Positions 51,956 through 62,053 of a stretch of DNA of 64,000 bases are shown here, in pieces. Position 1 is the stretch's first letter. Each line of letters begins with the position of its first letter. Both the position numbers and the translations under genes were made by a program. Source of the stretch: Thiobacillus sp. (GTDB lineage: Bacteria > Pseudomonadota > Gammaproteobacteria > Burkholderiales > Thiobacillaceae); NCBI GenBank assembly GCA_024235835.1, contig JACKLQ010000001.1, positions 1,488,001 to 1,552,000 on the forward strand, read 5' to 3'. The notes under the pieces were generated by a model, which ran no database searches, was not told the DNA's origin, and worked only from the letters and a program-made list of their open reading frames with translations.

Positions 51956-54900
51956 CTAAGTCCCGCGTGCCGCGCGCAGGGTGGCGAGGGCCTCCGGGAA
52001 GTCGAACGACGCCAGCTGGCGGGAGAAAGTGGCGGCCGACTCGCCCAGGGCTTGTGCCAGGGCCGACGCATATTCCCGCGCCAAGCGCACCGCCTCGGCA
52101 TCGTGGCTTGCAAGCAAGATTTCAAGCCGGTCGAGCGCGTCCGCGTTGGCCGTCGTGGCCGGCGCGGTATTCGGTTCCTCGGGCAGGGTGGCAAAGACGC
52201 GGGACAGGGTCTCCTGTGCCGCTGCGAATTCATCGGCCAGGCATTTCGCCTGCTCGTCCCTTCCCTCGTGAACGGCCGCTTCCAGCTCCAGCGCCAACGC
52301 ATGAAGACCCGTCAAGCCGAGCAAGCTCGTCGAACCCTTCATGTCATGGGCGATCCGCCTCGCCGTTTCGCGCTCATCCGCGTCCAGCGCCTGGCGAACC
52401 GACGGCATGGCTTGTGCGTGTACGTCGAAAAAGGTGTGCAGCAGGTTGCGCAGGAGGTCCCGGTTTCCGCGCACCGGGCGCAGCGCCTTTTCCATTTCCA
52501 GGCCTGGCAAGCCCTCCAGCGGGCCGGCCTGCACCATGGCGGGCGCCTCCTCAGGCGCCCGCCACCCCGATGCCGGCGCCTGAGGAGGCATGTCCGGAAG
52601 CCACTTCAGCAGGGTGGCGTAGAGCGCATCGGGATTCACGGGCTTGGCGACGAAATCGTTCATCCCGGCGGTGAGGCAGGCATTGCGGTCCTCGTCGAAG
52701 GCGTTCGCGGTCATCGCCAGGATCGGCTTGTCAGCCCATCCGGGCAGGGCACGGATTGCCCGGGTGGCGTCCAGACCGTCCATCACCGGCATCTGGACGT
52801 CCATCAGAATGATGTCATAGGGCGTTGCCTTGGCCTTTTCCACTGCTTCCTGGCCGTCCTCGGCGACATCCACGGCCAGGTCCACACCATTCAGCAATTC
52901 GACGGCCACCTCGCGATTGACCGCGTTGTCCTCCACCAGCAACAGGCGTGCGCCAGGTGCGCGGGCGCGCAGGTGGGCGTCGACCTCGTTCGTGTCCGGC
53001 CGCGTCTCTTCCAGGGGCACGCCGTGGCCGCGTCCGAGCCGGGCGGTGAACCAGAAGCGGCTGCCCTGGCCCGGTGAGCTCTCCACTCCGGCCTCGCCGC
53101 CCATCATACCGGCCAGGCGGCGGGTGATGGCCAGACCCAGGCCGGTGCCTCCGAAGCGGCGTGTGGTGGAGATGTCGGCCTGGGTGAAGGCCTGGAACAG
53201 GCGACCAAGCACATCCGGCGCGATGCCGATACCGCTGTCCTCCACCTCGAAGCGGATCAGCAGCCCGGCATCATCCTCTTCCAGCAGTCTGGAGCGCAGG
53301 ACGATGCCCCCCGACTCGGTGAACTTGACCGCGTTGCCGGCGTAGTTGAGCAGGGCCTGGCGCAGGCGAGTGACGTCACCGCGCAGCCAGCCCGGCACCG
53401 AGTCGGTATCCAGGGTGACGGACAGGCCCTTGGTCCGTGCCGCCTCGCCGATCAGGGAACAGACATGGTCGAGCAGGGAGGACAGGGTGAAATCCGCCTG
53501 CTCCAGCTCCACCCGGCCGGCCTCGATCCTGGAGAGGTCGAGGATGTCGTTGATGATGGAGAGCAGGTGCGCGGCGGCGGCGTCGATCTTGTCCAGCCGC
53601 TCCGCCTGGTGGGGTGTGGCGCCGTCGCGCCGCAGCAGGTGGGAGAGGCCCATGATGGCATTCATGGGCGTGCGGATCTCGTGACTCATGTTGGCCAGAA
53701 AGGCACTCTTGGCCTGGTTTGCGGCCTCGGCGGCGGCACGCGCCTCGTCAAGCTGGCGGGTACGCTCTTCCACCAGCTCCTCCAGGTGGTGGCGGTGGCG
53801 GTCCAGTTCCTGGCCCATGTGTTTCTTCTCGGTGATGTCCTCCTTCACCGCGACGAAGTGGCTGATGCGCCCGTCCGGCTGGCGGATGGGGGAGATGGTG
53901 GCGATCTCGTAAAAAATCTCGCCGTTCTTGCGCCGGTTGATGAACTCGCCATGCCAGGACCGGGCCTGGTTCAGCGCGTCCCACAGGGCCGCGTAGTTCT
54001 CCGGCGGCGTCAGACCGGATTGCAGGATGCGCGAGTTGCGGCCCAGGATTTCCTCACGGCGATAGCCGCTGGTGTGCACGAAGGCGTCGTTGACGTACTC
54101 GATACAGCCGTCGGGGTCGGTGATGACGATGCTCTCCGGACTCTGCGCCACCGCCAGGGAAAGCTTGCGCAATTCATCCTCGGCGATCCGGCGCTCGGTA
54201 ATATCGCGGTTGGTACCGCGCCGGCCGAGAAATGTCCCGTCCGCGGCAAAGATCGGCTTGCAGTGATGGGCGATCCAGCGAGTGGTTCCGTCGGTGTGGA
54301 TGATCCGGCATTCCAGCTCCGTCTTGTCTTCTTCCGAGGCGCGGGCCAGGTGATCCCGATAGGCCGCGCGATCCTCGGGATGGATGCACTCCAGCATCCG
54401 CTCCGGGTCCGCCATGAAGAACTCCGGCGGATGGCCGGTCAACTTTTCGCAGGCCGGCGAGATATAGAGGTAGCGGCCGTCCGGGCCGATCCAGAATATG
54501 CAGTCTATGGCGTTTTCCGACAGGAGGCGGAAATTGGCCTCCGATTCCGCCAGGGCGGCGCGGGCCGCCTCGGCGCGGTCACGTGCGGCCTGGGCTTCCT
54601 CCATCAGGCGGAGCGCGTCCAGGCGCGCCTGCTTTTGCTGTTCGAGCAGTTCGGCCTGTGCCTGCTCGGCCTGCTTGTGTTCGGTGACGTCGCTGAACGC
54701 GGCGAGGACCCCGCTGACCAAGGCGATGCCAGATATCCGCATGATGCGTTCAGAGCCGTCCCGGCAGGCCACCCGGTACTCGCGCGGCGTGATGTTGCCT
54801 CCCCGCACGGGCGCCTCGGCCGCCAGGGCACTATTCCACAGGGCTTGCACCTGGGCGCGGTACGCGGAGTCGGGATAGGCCAGTCGCCACCAGTCGGACA

Positions 54901-55990
54901 AGGTGCGCAGCTCGTCATGACCGTAGCCGAAGACGTGGTCGAAGCTCAGGTTGCGGTCGACGATCAGGCCCGCCGCATCGACATAGGCCATGGGCACGGG
55001 CACCTCATGGAACAGGTGCCGGAAGCGCGCCTCGCTTTCCCGCAGGCCCAGGATGGCCGCGTCGAGGCGTTGTTTCACGGCGGCGATCTCCGTCACGTGA
55101 ATGGGCGGGGCATTCTCCGAGGGCGAAGCCAGCCCCGCCATCTGTTTGCCGAGGCGCCGCCCGGCCAGCCTCCCCGCCGCCCGGCCGAGCAGGGTGGCGA
55201 GCAGCAGCGCGACCAGCAGGTAGGCGCCGGAATGCAGCAGCGGCGCCCGTTTCGCCGCGCGCGGAACCTCCAGCACCACCGACCAGGGCGCCGCCGTAAG
55301 CCGCGCCACATACCGGTCGGCGGCGTCCACGTCGCGCGCGGGATCGAACCCGGGCGGCGCGCGCCGCGCGATCTCGGCGCCGGTGCTGTCGAGCAGGGCC
55401 AACGACCAGCCGGAAGGCAGGGCCGCCTGATCGAGCCGCTCGCGGAAGTGGGTGGTTTCGAAGGTGGCCAGCACCAAGTGCCGCGCCCGGCCCTCCCGCA
55501 CCCCGGGAACGGCGATGGCCACGATGGGCTGCCGCGCGACCGGCCCCACGAACACGTCTCCCACCGCCGGGCGCGCGCTCCCCAGGGCCAGGGGCGCGGC
55601 GGCGCGACCCTCGGGTTGCGGCAGCATGGGCAGAGGCGCACCAAACGGCACGCGGGTGTTGAACCGCATGTTGCGCCGGGCGTCGGCAAACACGACATGG
55701 TTGCCGAAGCCGGCCAGGAAGCCCTGGGCCTCGCGGTAGAGCACCGGCCAGGCTTTCGGGTCGTCGGCCAGGGGCGAGGCCGCCAGCATGCGCAGGGCAT
55801 CGATGCGCGCGTTCAGGTGCTGGTCGATATGCCTGGCGAAATTATGCGCGAAATTACCGGCCTCCCGCGCCCGGTTCGCCTTCTGGGTGGCGACTTCGTC
55901 ATAGGACAGCCAGCCGGCCAGGGCCAACAGGGGCGCCATGGCCAGCCAGACCAGGCGGCTCAGATAGACGGAGAGCGGGCGCGGGTTCAT
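51956..55990 (-). CDS. Hybrid sensor histidine kinase with PAS, receiver and HPt domains
   Basis: A 1344-residue membrane kinase. Membrane segment 1 (about 12-29), a large periplasmic sensor domain (about 45-248), membrane segment 2 (about 252-270), then three PAS domains (about 320-440, 485-600, 615-725) and a coiled coil (725-760). The HisKA domain has SHEIRTPMN (His770); then HATPase ([22 protein letters not shown]), receiver ([11 protein letters not shown], Asp1064) and HPt ([10 protein letters not shown], His1215). All phosphorelay residues are present. It overlaps the HD-GYP gene by four bases, so the HPt may pass phosphate to that regulator. Confidence 0.93.
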   Translation of the reverse strand: MNPRPLSVYLSRLVWLAMAPLLALAGWLSYDEVATQKANRAREAGNFAHNFARHIDQHLNARIDALRMLAASPLADDPKAWPVLYREAQGFLAGFGNHVVFADARRNMRFNTRVPFGAPLPMLPQPEGRAAAPLALGSARPAVGDVFVGPVARQPIVAIAVPGVREGRARHLVLATFETTHFRERLDQAALPSGWSLALLDSTGAEIARRAPPGFDPARDVDAADRYVARLTAAPWSVVLEVPRAAKRAPLLHSGAYLLVALLLATLLGRAAGRLAGRRLGKQMAGLASPSENAPPIHVTEIAAVKQRLDAAILGLRESEARFRHLFHEVPVPMAYVDAAGLIVDRNLSFDHVFGYGHDELRTLSDWWRLAYPDSAYRAQVQALWNSALAAEAPVRGGNITPREYRVACRDGSERIMRISGIALVSGVLAAFSDVTEHKQAEQAQAELLEQQKQARLDALRLMEEAQAARDRAEAARAALAESEANFRLLSENAIDCIFWIGPDGRYLYISPACEKLTGHPPEFFMADPERMLECIHPEDRAAYRDHLARASEEDKTELECRIIHTDGTTRWIAHHCKPIFAADGTFLGRRGTNRDITERRIAEDELRKLSLAVAQSPESIVITDPDGCIEYVNDAFVHTSGYRREEILGRNSRILQSGLTPPENYAALWDALNQARSWHGEFINRRKNGEIFYEIATISPIRQPDGRISHFVAVKEDITEKKHMGQELDRHRHHLEELVEERTRQLDEARAAAEAANQAKSAFLANMSHEIRTPMNAIMGLSHLLRRDGATPHQAERLDKIDAAAAHLLSIINDILDLSRIEAGRVELEQADFTLSSLLDHVCSLIGEAARTKGLSVTLDTDSVPGWLRGDVTRLRQALLNYAGNAVKFTESGGIVLRSRLLEEDDAGLLIRFEVEDSGIGIAPDVLGRLFQAFTQADISTTRRFGGTGLGLAITRRLAGMMGGEAGVESSPGQGSRFWFTARLGRGHGVPLEETRPDTNEVDAHLRARAPGARLLLVEDNAVNREVAVELLNGVDLAVDVAEDGQEAVEKAKATPYDIILMDVQMPVMDGLDATRAIRALPGWADKPILAMTANAFDEDRNACLTAGMNDFVAKPVNPDALYATLLKWLPDMPPQAPASGWRAPEEAPAMVQAGPLEGLPGLEMEKALRPVRGNRDLLRNLLHTFFDVHAQAMPSVRQALDADERETARRIAHDMKGSTSLLGLTGLHALALELEAAVHEGRDEQAKCLADEFAAAQETLSRVFATLPEEPNTAPATTANADALDRLEILLASHDAEAVRLAREYASALAQALGESAATFSRQLASFDFPEALATLRAARGT

Positions 55991-57123
55991 GGGCCTGTGA
56001 CCTGGCGGCCGGGTGGATCGCGGTACGCCTCGGCGATGCCGACGAAGGTGTCGAAGTGGGCCAGGAAGGTGTCCGCCGCGTCGGGATCAAAGTGCTGGCC
56101 GCTCCCCGCCGTGATGATTTCGCGCGCCTCCGGGTAGGTCATGGGCAACTTGTAGACGCGCGGCGAAATGAGGGCGTCGAACACGTCGGCCAGGGCCATG
56201 AGGCGGGCGGAAACCGGGATGGCCTCGCCGGCGAGGCCGTCCGGATAGCCCGTGCCGTCCCATTTTTCGTGGTGCCAGCGGGCGATCTCCTTGGCCAGGC
56301 CGAGGAAGGCCACCGGCGTCACTGCGTCCCGCTCGGCCTGTTCAATGGCCTCGGCGCCCAGCCGGGCATGGGTGCGCATCACCGTCCATTCCTCGGGCGT
56401 GAGCGGGCCGGGTTTCAGCAGGATGGCGTCGGGGATGCCCACCTTGCCGATGTCGTGCAGGGGGGCGGAGCGGGCCAGCAGTTCGATGTACTGCCCGTCC
56501 AGGTCGGCCCGGAAGCGCGGGTGTGCGGCCAGCAGGCCAGCCAGGTGCCGCACATAGCCCTGGGTGCGCAGGATGTGGTTGCCGGTCTCCGGGTCGCGGG
56601 TCTCCGCCAAATGGGCCAGGGCGCGGATGCCCACGGTCTGCACCAGTTCGTTTTCCCGCATGCGCCGGTCCACCTCGGTTTCCAGCCAGGCGTTCTGGTC
56701 GCGCAGCAGGTCGCGCGACCGCTTCAGCGCCAGTTGTGCCCGTACCCGCGCCAGCACCACGGGTGGCAGGATAGGCTTGGTGATGTAGTCCACCGCGCCC
56801 AGATCAAAGCCGCGCAACTGGTCTTCCTGGCGGTCCAGGGCGGTGAGGAAGAGGACCGGGATGTCGCGCACGCGCGCGTCGCGGCGCAGGTGCGCGAGGA
56901 CAGTGAAGCCATCCATGTCGGGCATCATCACGTCCAGCAGGATCAGGTCCGGTCGCGGCGCGACACCAGCCAGGGCCAGGGCCTGCTCGCCCGACTTGGC
57001 GGCGCGCACCTGGAATTCGGGGTGCAGCAGTTCACTCAGCACCGCCAGGTTTTCCGGGTTGTCGTCGACGATGAGGATCGTCGTGGTGCGCTGAGCAGAT
57101 GATCCCGCGCATGAGTCGTTCAT
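55987..57123 (-). CDS. Response regulator with HD-GYP phosphodiesterase domain
   Basis: A 378-residue RpfG-like protein. The receiver (about 14-130) has Asp64 in [13 protein letters not shown], and the HD-GYP domain (about 155-360) has [11 protein letters not shown] (His223, Asp224) and [14 protein letters not shown] (GYP at 292-294). It should break down cyclic di-GMP when phosphorylated. It is the first gene of the pair with the hybrid kinase, so the two form a single system lowering c-di-GMP. The divergent kinase gene shares a 308-base control region. Confidence 0.94.
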   Translation of the reverse strand: MNDSCAGSSAQRTTTILIVDDNPENLAVLSELLHPEFQVRAAKSGEQALALAGVAPRPDLILLDVMMPDMDGFTVLAHLRRDARVRDIPVLFLTALDRQEDQLRGFDLGAVDYITKPILPPVVLARVRAQLALKRSRDLLRDQNAWLETEVDRRMRENELVQTVGIRALAHLAETRDPETGNHILRTQGYVRHLAGLLAAHPRFRADLDGQYIELLARSAPLHDIGKVGIPDAILLKPGPLTPEEWTVMRTHARLGAEAIEQAERDAVTPVAFLGLAKEIARWHHEKWDGTGYPDGLAGEAIPVSARLMALADVFDALISPRVYKLPMTYPEAREIITAGSGQHFDPDAADTFLAHFDTFVGIAEAYRDPPGRQVTGP

Positions 57124-57250
57124 GTCCTGCCCCCAGCCTGCTGAGGCTGCCCCCGCGTAAATACTTCGTTCAGGTCAGACGGACGCCAGACCTGGTTCAA
57201 GGGACTTGCCCTTTACCTGTATATCGGTTTGGACTTTTCAGAACGCAGGG

Positions 57251-57284
57251 CCGGCATCCCGAAGATGCCGGGAATTTTTCCCGG
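57251..57284 (+). promoter_or_regulatory. Overlapping alternative hairpins in the divergent region
   Basis: CCGGCATC-CCGAA-GATGCCGG (57251-57271) followed by GAATTTTT is a terminator-like hairpin on the plus strand. Its 3' arm also pairs in CCGGGAA-TTT-TTCCCGG (57268-57284). The two cannot form together. It lies about 150 bases before the plus-strand kinase, so it could be a leader attenuator. The remaining 57124-57431 sequence shows no other clear signal. Confidence 0.4.
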
Positions 57285-57431
57285 ACGCGCCAGGGTGCTG
57301 ATCCTAGGCAACTCCCTTTCCCGGTGGCTGCGCTGCGCTTATCCACATGAGGTCTGCCACGCCGGAGATGAAGAGTATTTTTCCCGACCTTGCTCGCCTA
57401 CCATGGCACTGTTGCCCCGGAGGCCAGCCCC

Positions 57432-59288
57432 ATGCCAACCCGCCGAACCCGACATGCCACATCCCTGGCCCAGGCCGTGCTCGACGCCGTGCCCGTGCAT
57501 GTGGCGGTGCTCGACCGGGCCGGGGTGATCGCCGCAGTCAACACCACCTGGCGGCAGTTCGCGCGGGATAACGGTGCGGATCTGTCCATGTCCCATTCCG
57601 CTGAAGGTGTGGACTACCTGGCGGTCTGCCGGGCGGCGCGTGGTGAATCCTCGGAAGGCGCGCTGGAGGCGGCAGAGGGCATCCAGGCGGTGCTGGATGG
57701 GCGTCTTGCCGATTTCAGCCTGGAGTACACCTGCCATTCCCCCGGGCGGCAGCGCTGGTTCGTCCTGATGGTGAATCCGATGCGCACACCGGTGGGCGGC
57801 GTGGTGGTTGTGCACGCCGACGTGACGCAGCGCAAGCTGGCGGAGCTTGCGTTGCTGGAGAGCGAGACACAGCATCGCAGCGTGCTGCAGGACCAGACTG
57901 AGGTGATCAGCCGTTTTCTGCCGGATGGCACTTTCACCTTTGTCAATGAGGTGTACTGCCGTTTCTTCGGCAAGACCGCCGGGGAACTGCTGGGCCGGCG
58001 CTGGCAGCCCGTGGCTCATGCGGACGATCTGCCCTTGATCGAGGCCCGGCTGGCGGAACTCTCGCCGGCCAATCCGGTGGTGACCATCGAGAACCGGGTG
58101 TATGCCGGCGATGGCAGGCTGCACTGGATTGAGTTCGTCAACCGCGCCCTGTACGACGATACGGGACGCATCCGGGAGATCCAGTCGGTGGGCCGTGACA
58201 TCGGCGAACGCAAGCGCATGGAACAGGCGCTGCACGGCACCCATGTGCACATGCGCCTGATCCAGGAGGCCGCCCATGTCGGCACATGGGAATGGGACAT
58301 GACCAATGGGGAACTCGCCTGGTCGCCGGAGATGCTGCGGCTCTATGGCTACACGGAAGCGGATTTTCCCGGCGACTACGCCGCCTTCTCCCGCCGCGTC
58401 CATGCCGAGGACCTGGCGCGTACGGAACGTGAATTGGACGCGGCGGTGGCCGAGCAACGTCCCTTCGCCATGGAGTTCCGGGTGCTGCCGCCCGGCCGCG
58501 AGTCGTGCTGGGTGTTGGCCCGCGGGGCAGTCGAGTACGATGCATACGGCAAGCCGGTACGCATGTTCGGCGTCAACATCGACATCAGCGCGCGCAAGGC
58601 GATGGAGGCGAGGAAGGACGCCCTGGTGGAGGAGATTGCCCGCCTGAACCGCGAGTTGCTACGAGTCCAGGAGCGGGAGCGCACCGCCCTGGCCAAGGAA
58701 CTGCACGACGAGTTGAGCCAGGAGATCGTCGCCATCCGCGCCCATGCCGGGGCGATCCAGCGCCGCGGCGGGCGGAAGGTCGGCCGCACCCGTGAAGACG
58801 CCGCCGCGATCGTCGAGGCGGCGGGCCGCATCTACGACGTCTCCCACCGCCTGATGGACGGCCTGCACCCCCGCATGCTGGACAGCACCGGGCTGGTCGA
58901 TGCCCTGCTCGGCCACCTGGCGACCTGGTCGCAGCGCAATCCGGACATCCGCGTCATCGCCCGGCTGACCAGCGCTGGCCTGCCATGTCCCGAGGAAGTC
59001 CGCATCCAGCTCTTCCGCATCGCCCAGGAAGCCCTCACCAATGTCGCCCAACATGCCCGGGCCCGCCATGTCCGGATGTTTCTCGGCGTGCGCGCGGGGC
59101 CGGACGGCCGCCTCTTGTGCCTGGTGGTACGCGACGACGGCCGGGGCATCGCGGCGACGGGTTCGGGGACGGGCTATGGCCTGTTGACCATGCGTGAGCG
59201 CGCCCGAGCGGTGGGCGGGGCGCTGGATATCCGGAGCTGGCCGGGCCGGGGGACGCGCATCGCCGTGGACACGCCGCTTCCGGATTGA
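57432..59288 (+). CDS. PAS-domain sensor histidine kinase, NarX-like (HisKA_3)
   Basis: A 618-residue soluble kinase with no clear membrane segment. Three PAS/PAC units (about 15-135, 145-262 and 270-390, each ending in a D(V/I)TxRK-like PAC end), then HisKA_3 with ERERTALAKELHDELSQ (His425) and an HATPase domain (EALTNVAQHA, DDGRGI, GYGLLTMRERA). GGAGG precedes ATG 57432. The natural partner is the LuxR-type regulator that converges with it after two bases. The signal is unknown; PAS domains could sense redox, oxygen or a small ligand. Confidence 0.92.
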   Translation: MPTRRTRHATSLAQAVLDAVPVHVAVLDRAGVIAAVNTTWRQFARDNGADLSMSHSAEGVDYLAVCRAARGESSEGALEAAEGIQAVLDGRLADFSLEYTCHSPGRQRWFVLMVNPMRTPVGGVVVVHADVTQRKLAELALLESETQHRSVLQDQTEVISRFLPDGTFTFVNEVYCRFFGKTAGELLGRRWQPVAHADDLPLIEARLAELSPANPVVTIENRVYAGDGRLHWIEFVNRALYDDTGRIREIQSVGRDIGERKRMEQALHGTHVHMRLIQEAAHVGTWEWDMTNGELAWSPEMLRLYGYTEADFPGDYAAFSRRVHAEDLARTERELDAAVAEQRPFAMEFRVLPPGRESCWVLARGAVEYDAYGKPVRMFGVNIDISARKAMEARKDALVEEIARLNRELLRVQERERTALAKELHDELSQEIVAIRAHAGAIQRRGGRKVGRTREDAAAIVEAAGRIYDVSHRLMDGLHPRMLDSTGLVDALLGHLATWSQRNPDIRVIARLTSAGLPCPEEVRIQLFRIAQEALTNVAQHARARHVRMFLGVRAGPDGRLLCLVVRDDGRGIAATGSGTGYGLLTMRERARAVGGALDIRSWPGRGTRIAVDTPLPD

Positions 59289-59290
59289 AC

Positions 59291-59926
59291 TCAGGGTGTG
59301 ATAACGCCCATGCGGATGGCCATGCGGGTCAGCCCGGCGGTGTCCGCCACCTTGAGCTTGGCCTTGATGCGGGTGAGATGGTTGCGTACGGTCTTTTCGC
59401 TCAGGCTCAGAATGCGGGCGCATTCCAGCGCGCTCTTGCCCTGGGCGGTGAGCAGCAGGATTTGGAATTCCCGATGGCCCAGTTCCTCCAGGGGCGTCGA
59501 CTCCCGCGTGGCCTGCTTGCGCACCATGCCGTGGATCATGTCCGGACTGACGTAGCCCCGTCCACGCGCCACCTCGCGGATGCCCTGAATCAGCGCCTCG
59601 ACGGAACTGCCCTTGGTGACATAGCCCAGGGCACCCAGGGCAAGGGCGCGGTGCAGCATGATCTCGGAGTCATGCACCGTGTAGACCAGCACCCGCGCCT
59701 GGGGGTCGAACTGCACGATGTGGCGCAGCGCCTCCAGGCCGCCATAGCCTGCCATGGAAATATCCATCACCACCACGTCGGGCCGGTTCGTGCGATACCA
59801 AGCATAAGCCTCTTCGCCACTGGCGAGGTCGGTTATCACCGAAATATCTCTCTCCCCGGAAAGCAGGCTGCGAAGACCGGTACGCAAGGCCGGATGGTCG
59901 TCGATCAGGAGCAGGCTGTAGGTCAT
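59291..59926 (-). CDS. NarL/LuxR-family response regulator
   Basis: A 211-residue regulator. The receiver has IDDHPALRTGLRSLLSG, phospho-acceptor Asp55 in VVVMDISMAGYGG and Lys in GYVTKGSS. The LuxR helix-turn-helix is GKSALECARILSLSEKTVRN. The start MTYSLLLIDDHPALR is at 59926. It converges with the PAS kinase, leaving two bases between stops. That is odd, because such pairs are usually one operon. Confidence 0.92.
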   Translation of the reverse strand: MTYSLLLIDDHPALRTGLRSLLSGERDISVITDLASGEEAYAWYRTNRPDVVVMDISMAGYGGLEALRHIVQFDPQARVLVYTVHDSEIMLHRALALGALGYVTKGSSVEALIQGIREVARGRGYVSPDMIHGMVRKQATRESTPLEELGHREFQILLLTAQGKSALECARILSLSEKTVRNHLTRIKAKLKVADTAGLTRMAIRMGVITP

Positions 59927-60020
59927 GCGCCGCAGTATCGCGCTCAGCAAACTGTAGTGCCCCGAATATTACCGTCGATCCGTTATCTCAACAGGGTCAG
60001 CCACCTTCCCGGGAGCAAAC

Positions 60021-60044
60021 AAAAGGCGCCGCAAGGCGCCTTTT
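60021..60044 (-). terminator. Intrinsic terminator after mrp
   Basis: AAAAGGCGCC and GGCGCCTTTT pair around a four-base loop, 20 bases after the mrp stop. T runs on both sides let it work in both directions. Confidence 0.9.
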
Positions 60045-60064
60045 CAAGCCCGTGACGGGAACGG

Positions 60065-61150
60065 TCAGTTGTTTTGAATCACGATGCTGGGGAACTTGGA
60101 GCTGTGGTCCACGGCCAGGTCGCCCACCTTCACCGCCACGCGACGGGCAATCTGGCGGTAGATCTGGGCGATGCGGCTTTCGGGATCGGCCACTACGGAA
60201 GGCTTGCCGGTATCCGCGTCCTCACGGATGTGGATGTCCAGGGGCAGGCCTCCCAGGAACTCCACGCCGTAGTCCTTGCACATGCGCTCGCCGCCGCCCT
60301 CGCCGAAGATGCGCTCCTCGTGGCCGCAGTTGGAGCAGATGTGGAGGCTCATGTTTTCCACGATACCCAGGATGGGCACGCCCACCTTCTCGAACATCTT
60401 CAAGCCCTTGCGCGCATCGATGAGGGCGATGTCCTGGGGCGTGGTGACGATGACCGCGCCGGTGACGGGCACCCGCTGGGCCAGGGTCAGCTGGATGTCG
60501 CCCGTGCCCGGGGGCAGGTCCACCACCAGGTAGTCCAGGTCGCTCCACTTGGTGTTGTTGAGGAGCTGCTCCAGGGCCTGGGTCACCATGGGACCACGCC
60601 ACACCATGGGGGTCTCCACGTCGATGAGGAAGCCGATGGACATGGCTTGCAGGCCATGGCCCACCATGGGCTCCAGGTTCTGGCCGTCGGAGGATTCGGG
60701 GCGGCCGTGGATGCCCAGCATGGTGGGCTGGGAGGGGCCATAGATGTCGGCATCCAGCATGCCCACCTTGGCGCCCTCGGCGGCCAGGGCCAGGGCCAGG
60801 TTCACGGCGGTGGTGGACTTGCCCACGCCGCCCTTGCCGGAGGCCACGGCGATGATGTTCTTCACGCCCGGGATCAGCTTCACGCCCTTCTGCACGCTGT
60901 GGGCCAACACCTTCCAGGTGACGCTGGCGTTGGCGGTGGCGCCGGTGGCGGCCTTTATTTTGTCCTCCACCATGGCCTTGATCTCGCTGGAAACCATCTT
61001 GGCGGGATAGGGCAGCACCACGTCCAGGGTGACCTTGTCCCCGTCCACCTTGATGTTCTTCACGGACTTGGTGGCCATGAAATCCTTCTGGGTATTGGGA
61101 TCGATGAGTTCTTTCAGGGCGGCTTGCACCTGTTGTTCAGACACAGACAT
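60065..61150 (-). CDS. apbC: Mrp/ApbC Fe-S cluster carrier ATPase
   Basis: A 361-residue protein. An N-terminal MIP18-like (DUF59) domain (1-85), deviant Walker A IAVASGKGGVGKSTTAVNLA (about 101-120), MLDADIYGPSQPTMLG, LVVDLPPGTGDIQLT and the cluster-binding CSNCGH pair near residue 270. It carries 4Fe-4S clusters to target proteins. It is a single gene ended by a strong terminator; an IscR-like site is 100 bases upstream. The signalling block separates it from dcd. Confidence 0.95.
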   Translation of the reverse strand: MSVSEQQVQAALKELIDPNTQKDFMATKSVKNIKVDGDKVTLDVVLPYPAKMVSSEIKAMVEDKIKAATGATANASVTWKVLAHSVQKGVKLIPGVKNIIAVASGKGGVGKSTTAVNLALALAAEGAKVGMLDADIYGPSQPTMLGIHGRPESSDGQNLEPMVGHGLQAMSIGFLIDVETPMVWRGPMVTQALEQLLNNTKWSDLDYLVVDLPPGTGDIQLTLAQRVPVTGAVIVTTPQDIALIDARKGLKMFEKVGVPILGIVENMSLHICSNCGHEERIFGEGGGERMCKDYGVEFLGGLPLDIHIREDADTGKPSVVADPESRIAQIYRQIARRVAVKVGDLAVDHSSKFPSIVIQNN

Positions 61151-61249
61151 GGTTTACCTCAACAATGGAAAATCAGGATGGAGGGGCGTTCACAGGCCAA
61201 AATGAAGGCTGCTGCACCGATTTCAAGCCCGTATGTAGCCATTCCGCTA

Positions 61250-61274
61250 ATTGTTGACTATTTTACTCAAATAA
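61250..61274 (-). promoter_or_regulatory. IscR-like dyad upstream of mrp
   Basis: The core TTGACTATTTTACTCAA (61254-61270) differs by one base from the type 1 IscR core YYGACTRWWWYAGTCRR as I recall it. It overlaps TAAAAT, a -10-like hexamer on the minus strand, about 100 bases before mrp. Control of an Fe-S carrier by the Fe-S sensor IscR would make sense. It is a single match, not proven. Confidence 0.4.
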
Positions 61275-61314
61275 TACGGGCTTGCCCCCTACCCGGACGG
61301 GTAGGAATGAAGCG

Positions 61315-62049
61315 TCACTCACAGACGTCCAGACGGCCATCTTTCCAGCATAACTTGCGCGACTTCTTGGCGGGCTTGGGCTTGCTGGCGACGACGCTGG
61401 ATCGGGTGGAGGGAGCCTTTCTGGCCTGGACCTTGGGGCCGGGCACGGGTGCCTTGGCCGGCATGTGCAAAACCTTGGTCTCCCTGGCCACCTCGGGCTG
61501 CTCGGCCACGGGGGACGGAACCGGCTTGATTTCGGCCCTGGGCTGCTCCTCGGGCTGTGGCGCGGACTGGACCTCCTGCAGCGTCTCCGTTTGGGGAGCG
61601 GGTACCGGTTTCTCCGCAGCGGGTTCCGGCTCCCGGGCGGCCATGTCTGGCACTGTCATTTCGGGCCGGACCTGGGATTCCTGGGGCGGAGTGACCTGGG
61701 GCGGAGTGACCTGGGCCGGGGCTGCCAGTTGCATGGCCGCCGGCCCGGAAGCCGCCTCCTTGGCAACCTCTGATTTGTGGACATCCCGGACCTGGGGCGG
61801 GATTTGATCGGACGCGTGCTTCAGCTCGGGCAGCGTCACGATACCCGGGGCAGGGGCATACCAGAACCAGAAGGGCATGGGGAAAGGCACCTGCTGGGGA
61901 GACAGGAAACGGGGCGGCATGGGCTGCAGGGGGGCCGGCACCACCCAGTAGGGCACGTAGGGCATGGTATTGACCGGCCACGGCAATTGCTGGGCCATGA
62001 CCTGACCTCCAGCGAGGAAGCCCACCGCCCCCGCGATCCATTTATTCAT
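61315..62049 (-). CDS. Exported proline/glutamate-rich protein of unknown function
   Basis: A 244-residue protein. A signal peptide (MNKWIAGAVGFLAGGQVMAQ), then a proline/aromatic-rich part (PYVPYWVVPAPLQPMPPRF). A long disordered stretch rich in Pro, Glu, Ala and Val follows, with a short repeat (QVTPPQVTPPQ). It ends in a basic Lys/Arg segment and CWKDGRLDVCE. The two cysteines near the end may form a disulfide. I do not recognise the family. It is the last gene of the rppH-CBS operon, five bases after the 121-residue gene. Confidence 0.75.
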   Translation of the reverse strand: MNKWIAGAVGFLAGGQVMAQQLPWPVNTMPYVPYWVVPAPLQPMPPRFLSPQQVPFPMPFWFWYAPAPGIVTLPELKHASDQIPPQVRDVHKSEVAKEAASGPAAMQLAAPAQVTPPQVTPPQESQVRPEMTVPDMAAREPEPAAEKPVPAPQTETLQEVQSAPQPEEQPRAEIKPVPSPVAEQPEVARETKVLHMPAKAPVPGPKVQARKAPSTRSSVVASKPKPAKKSRKLCWKDGRLDVCE

Positions 62050-62053
62050 GCTA

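Noticed and set aside
57150..57260. Possible cyclic di-GMP riboswitch before the PAS kinase
   Set aside because: The neighbouring HD-GYP gene made this attractive, but I could not find the conserved GEMM core or its two-helix layout.
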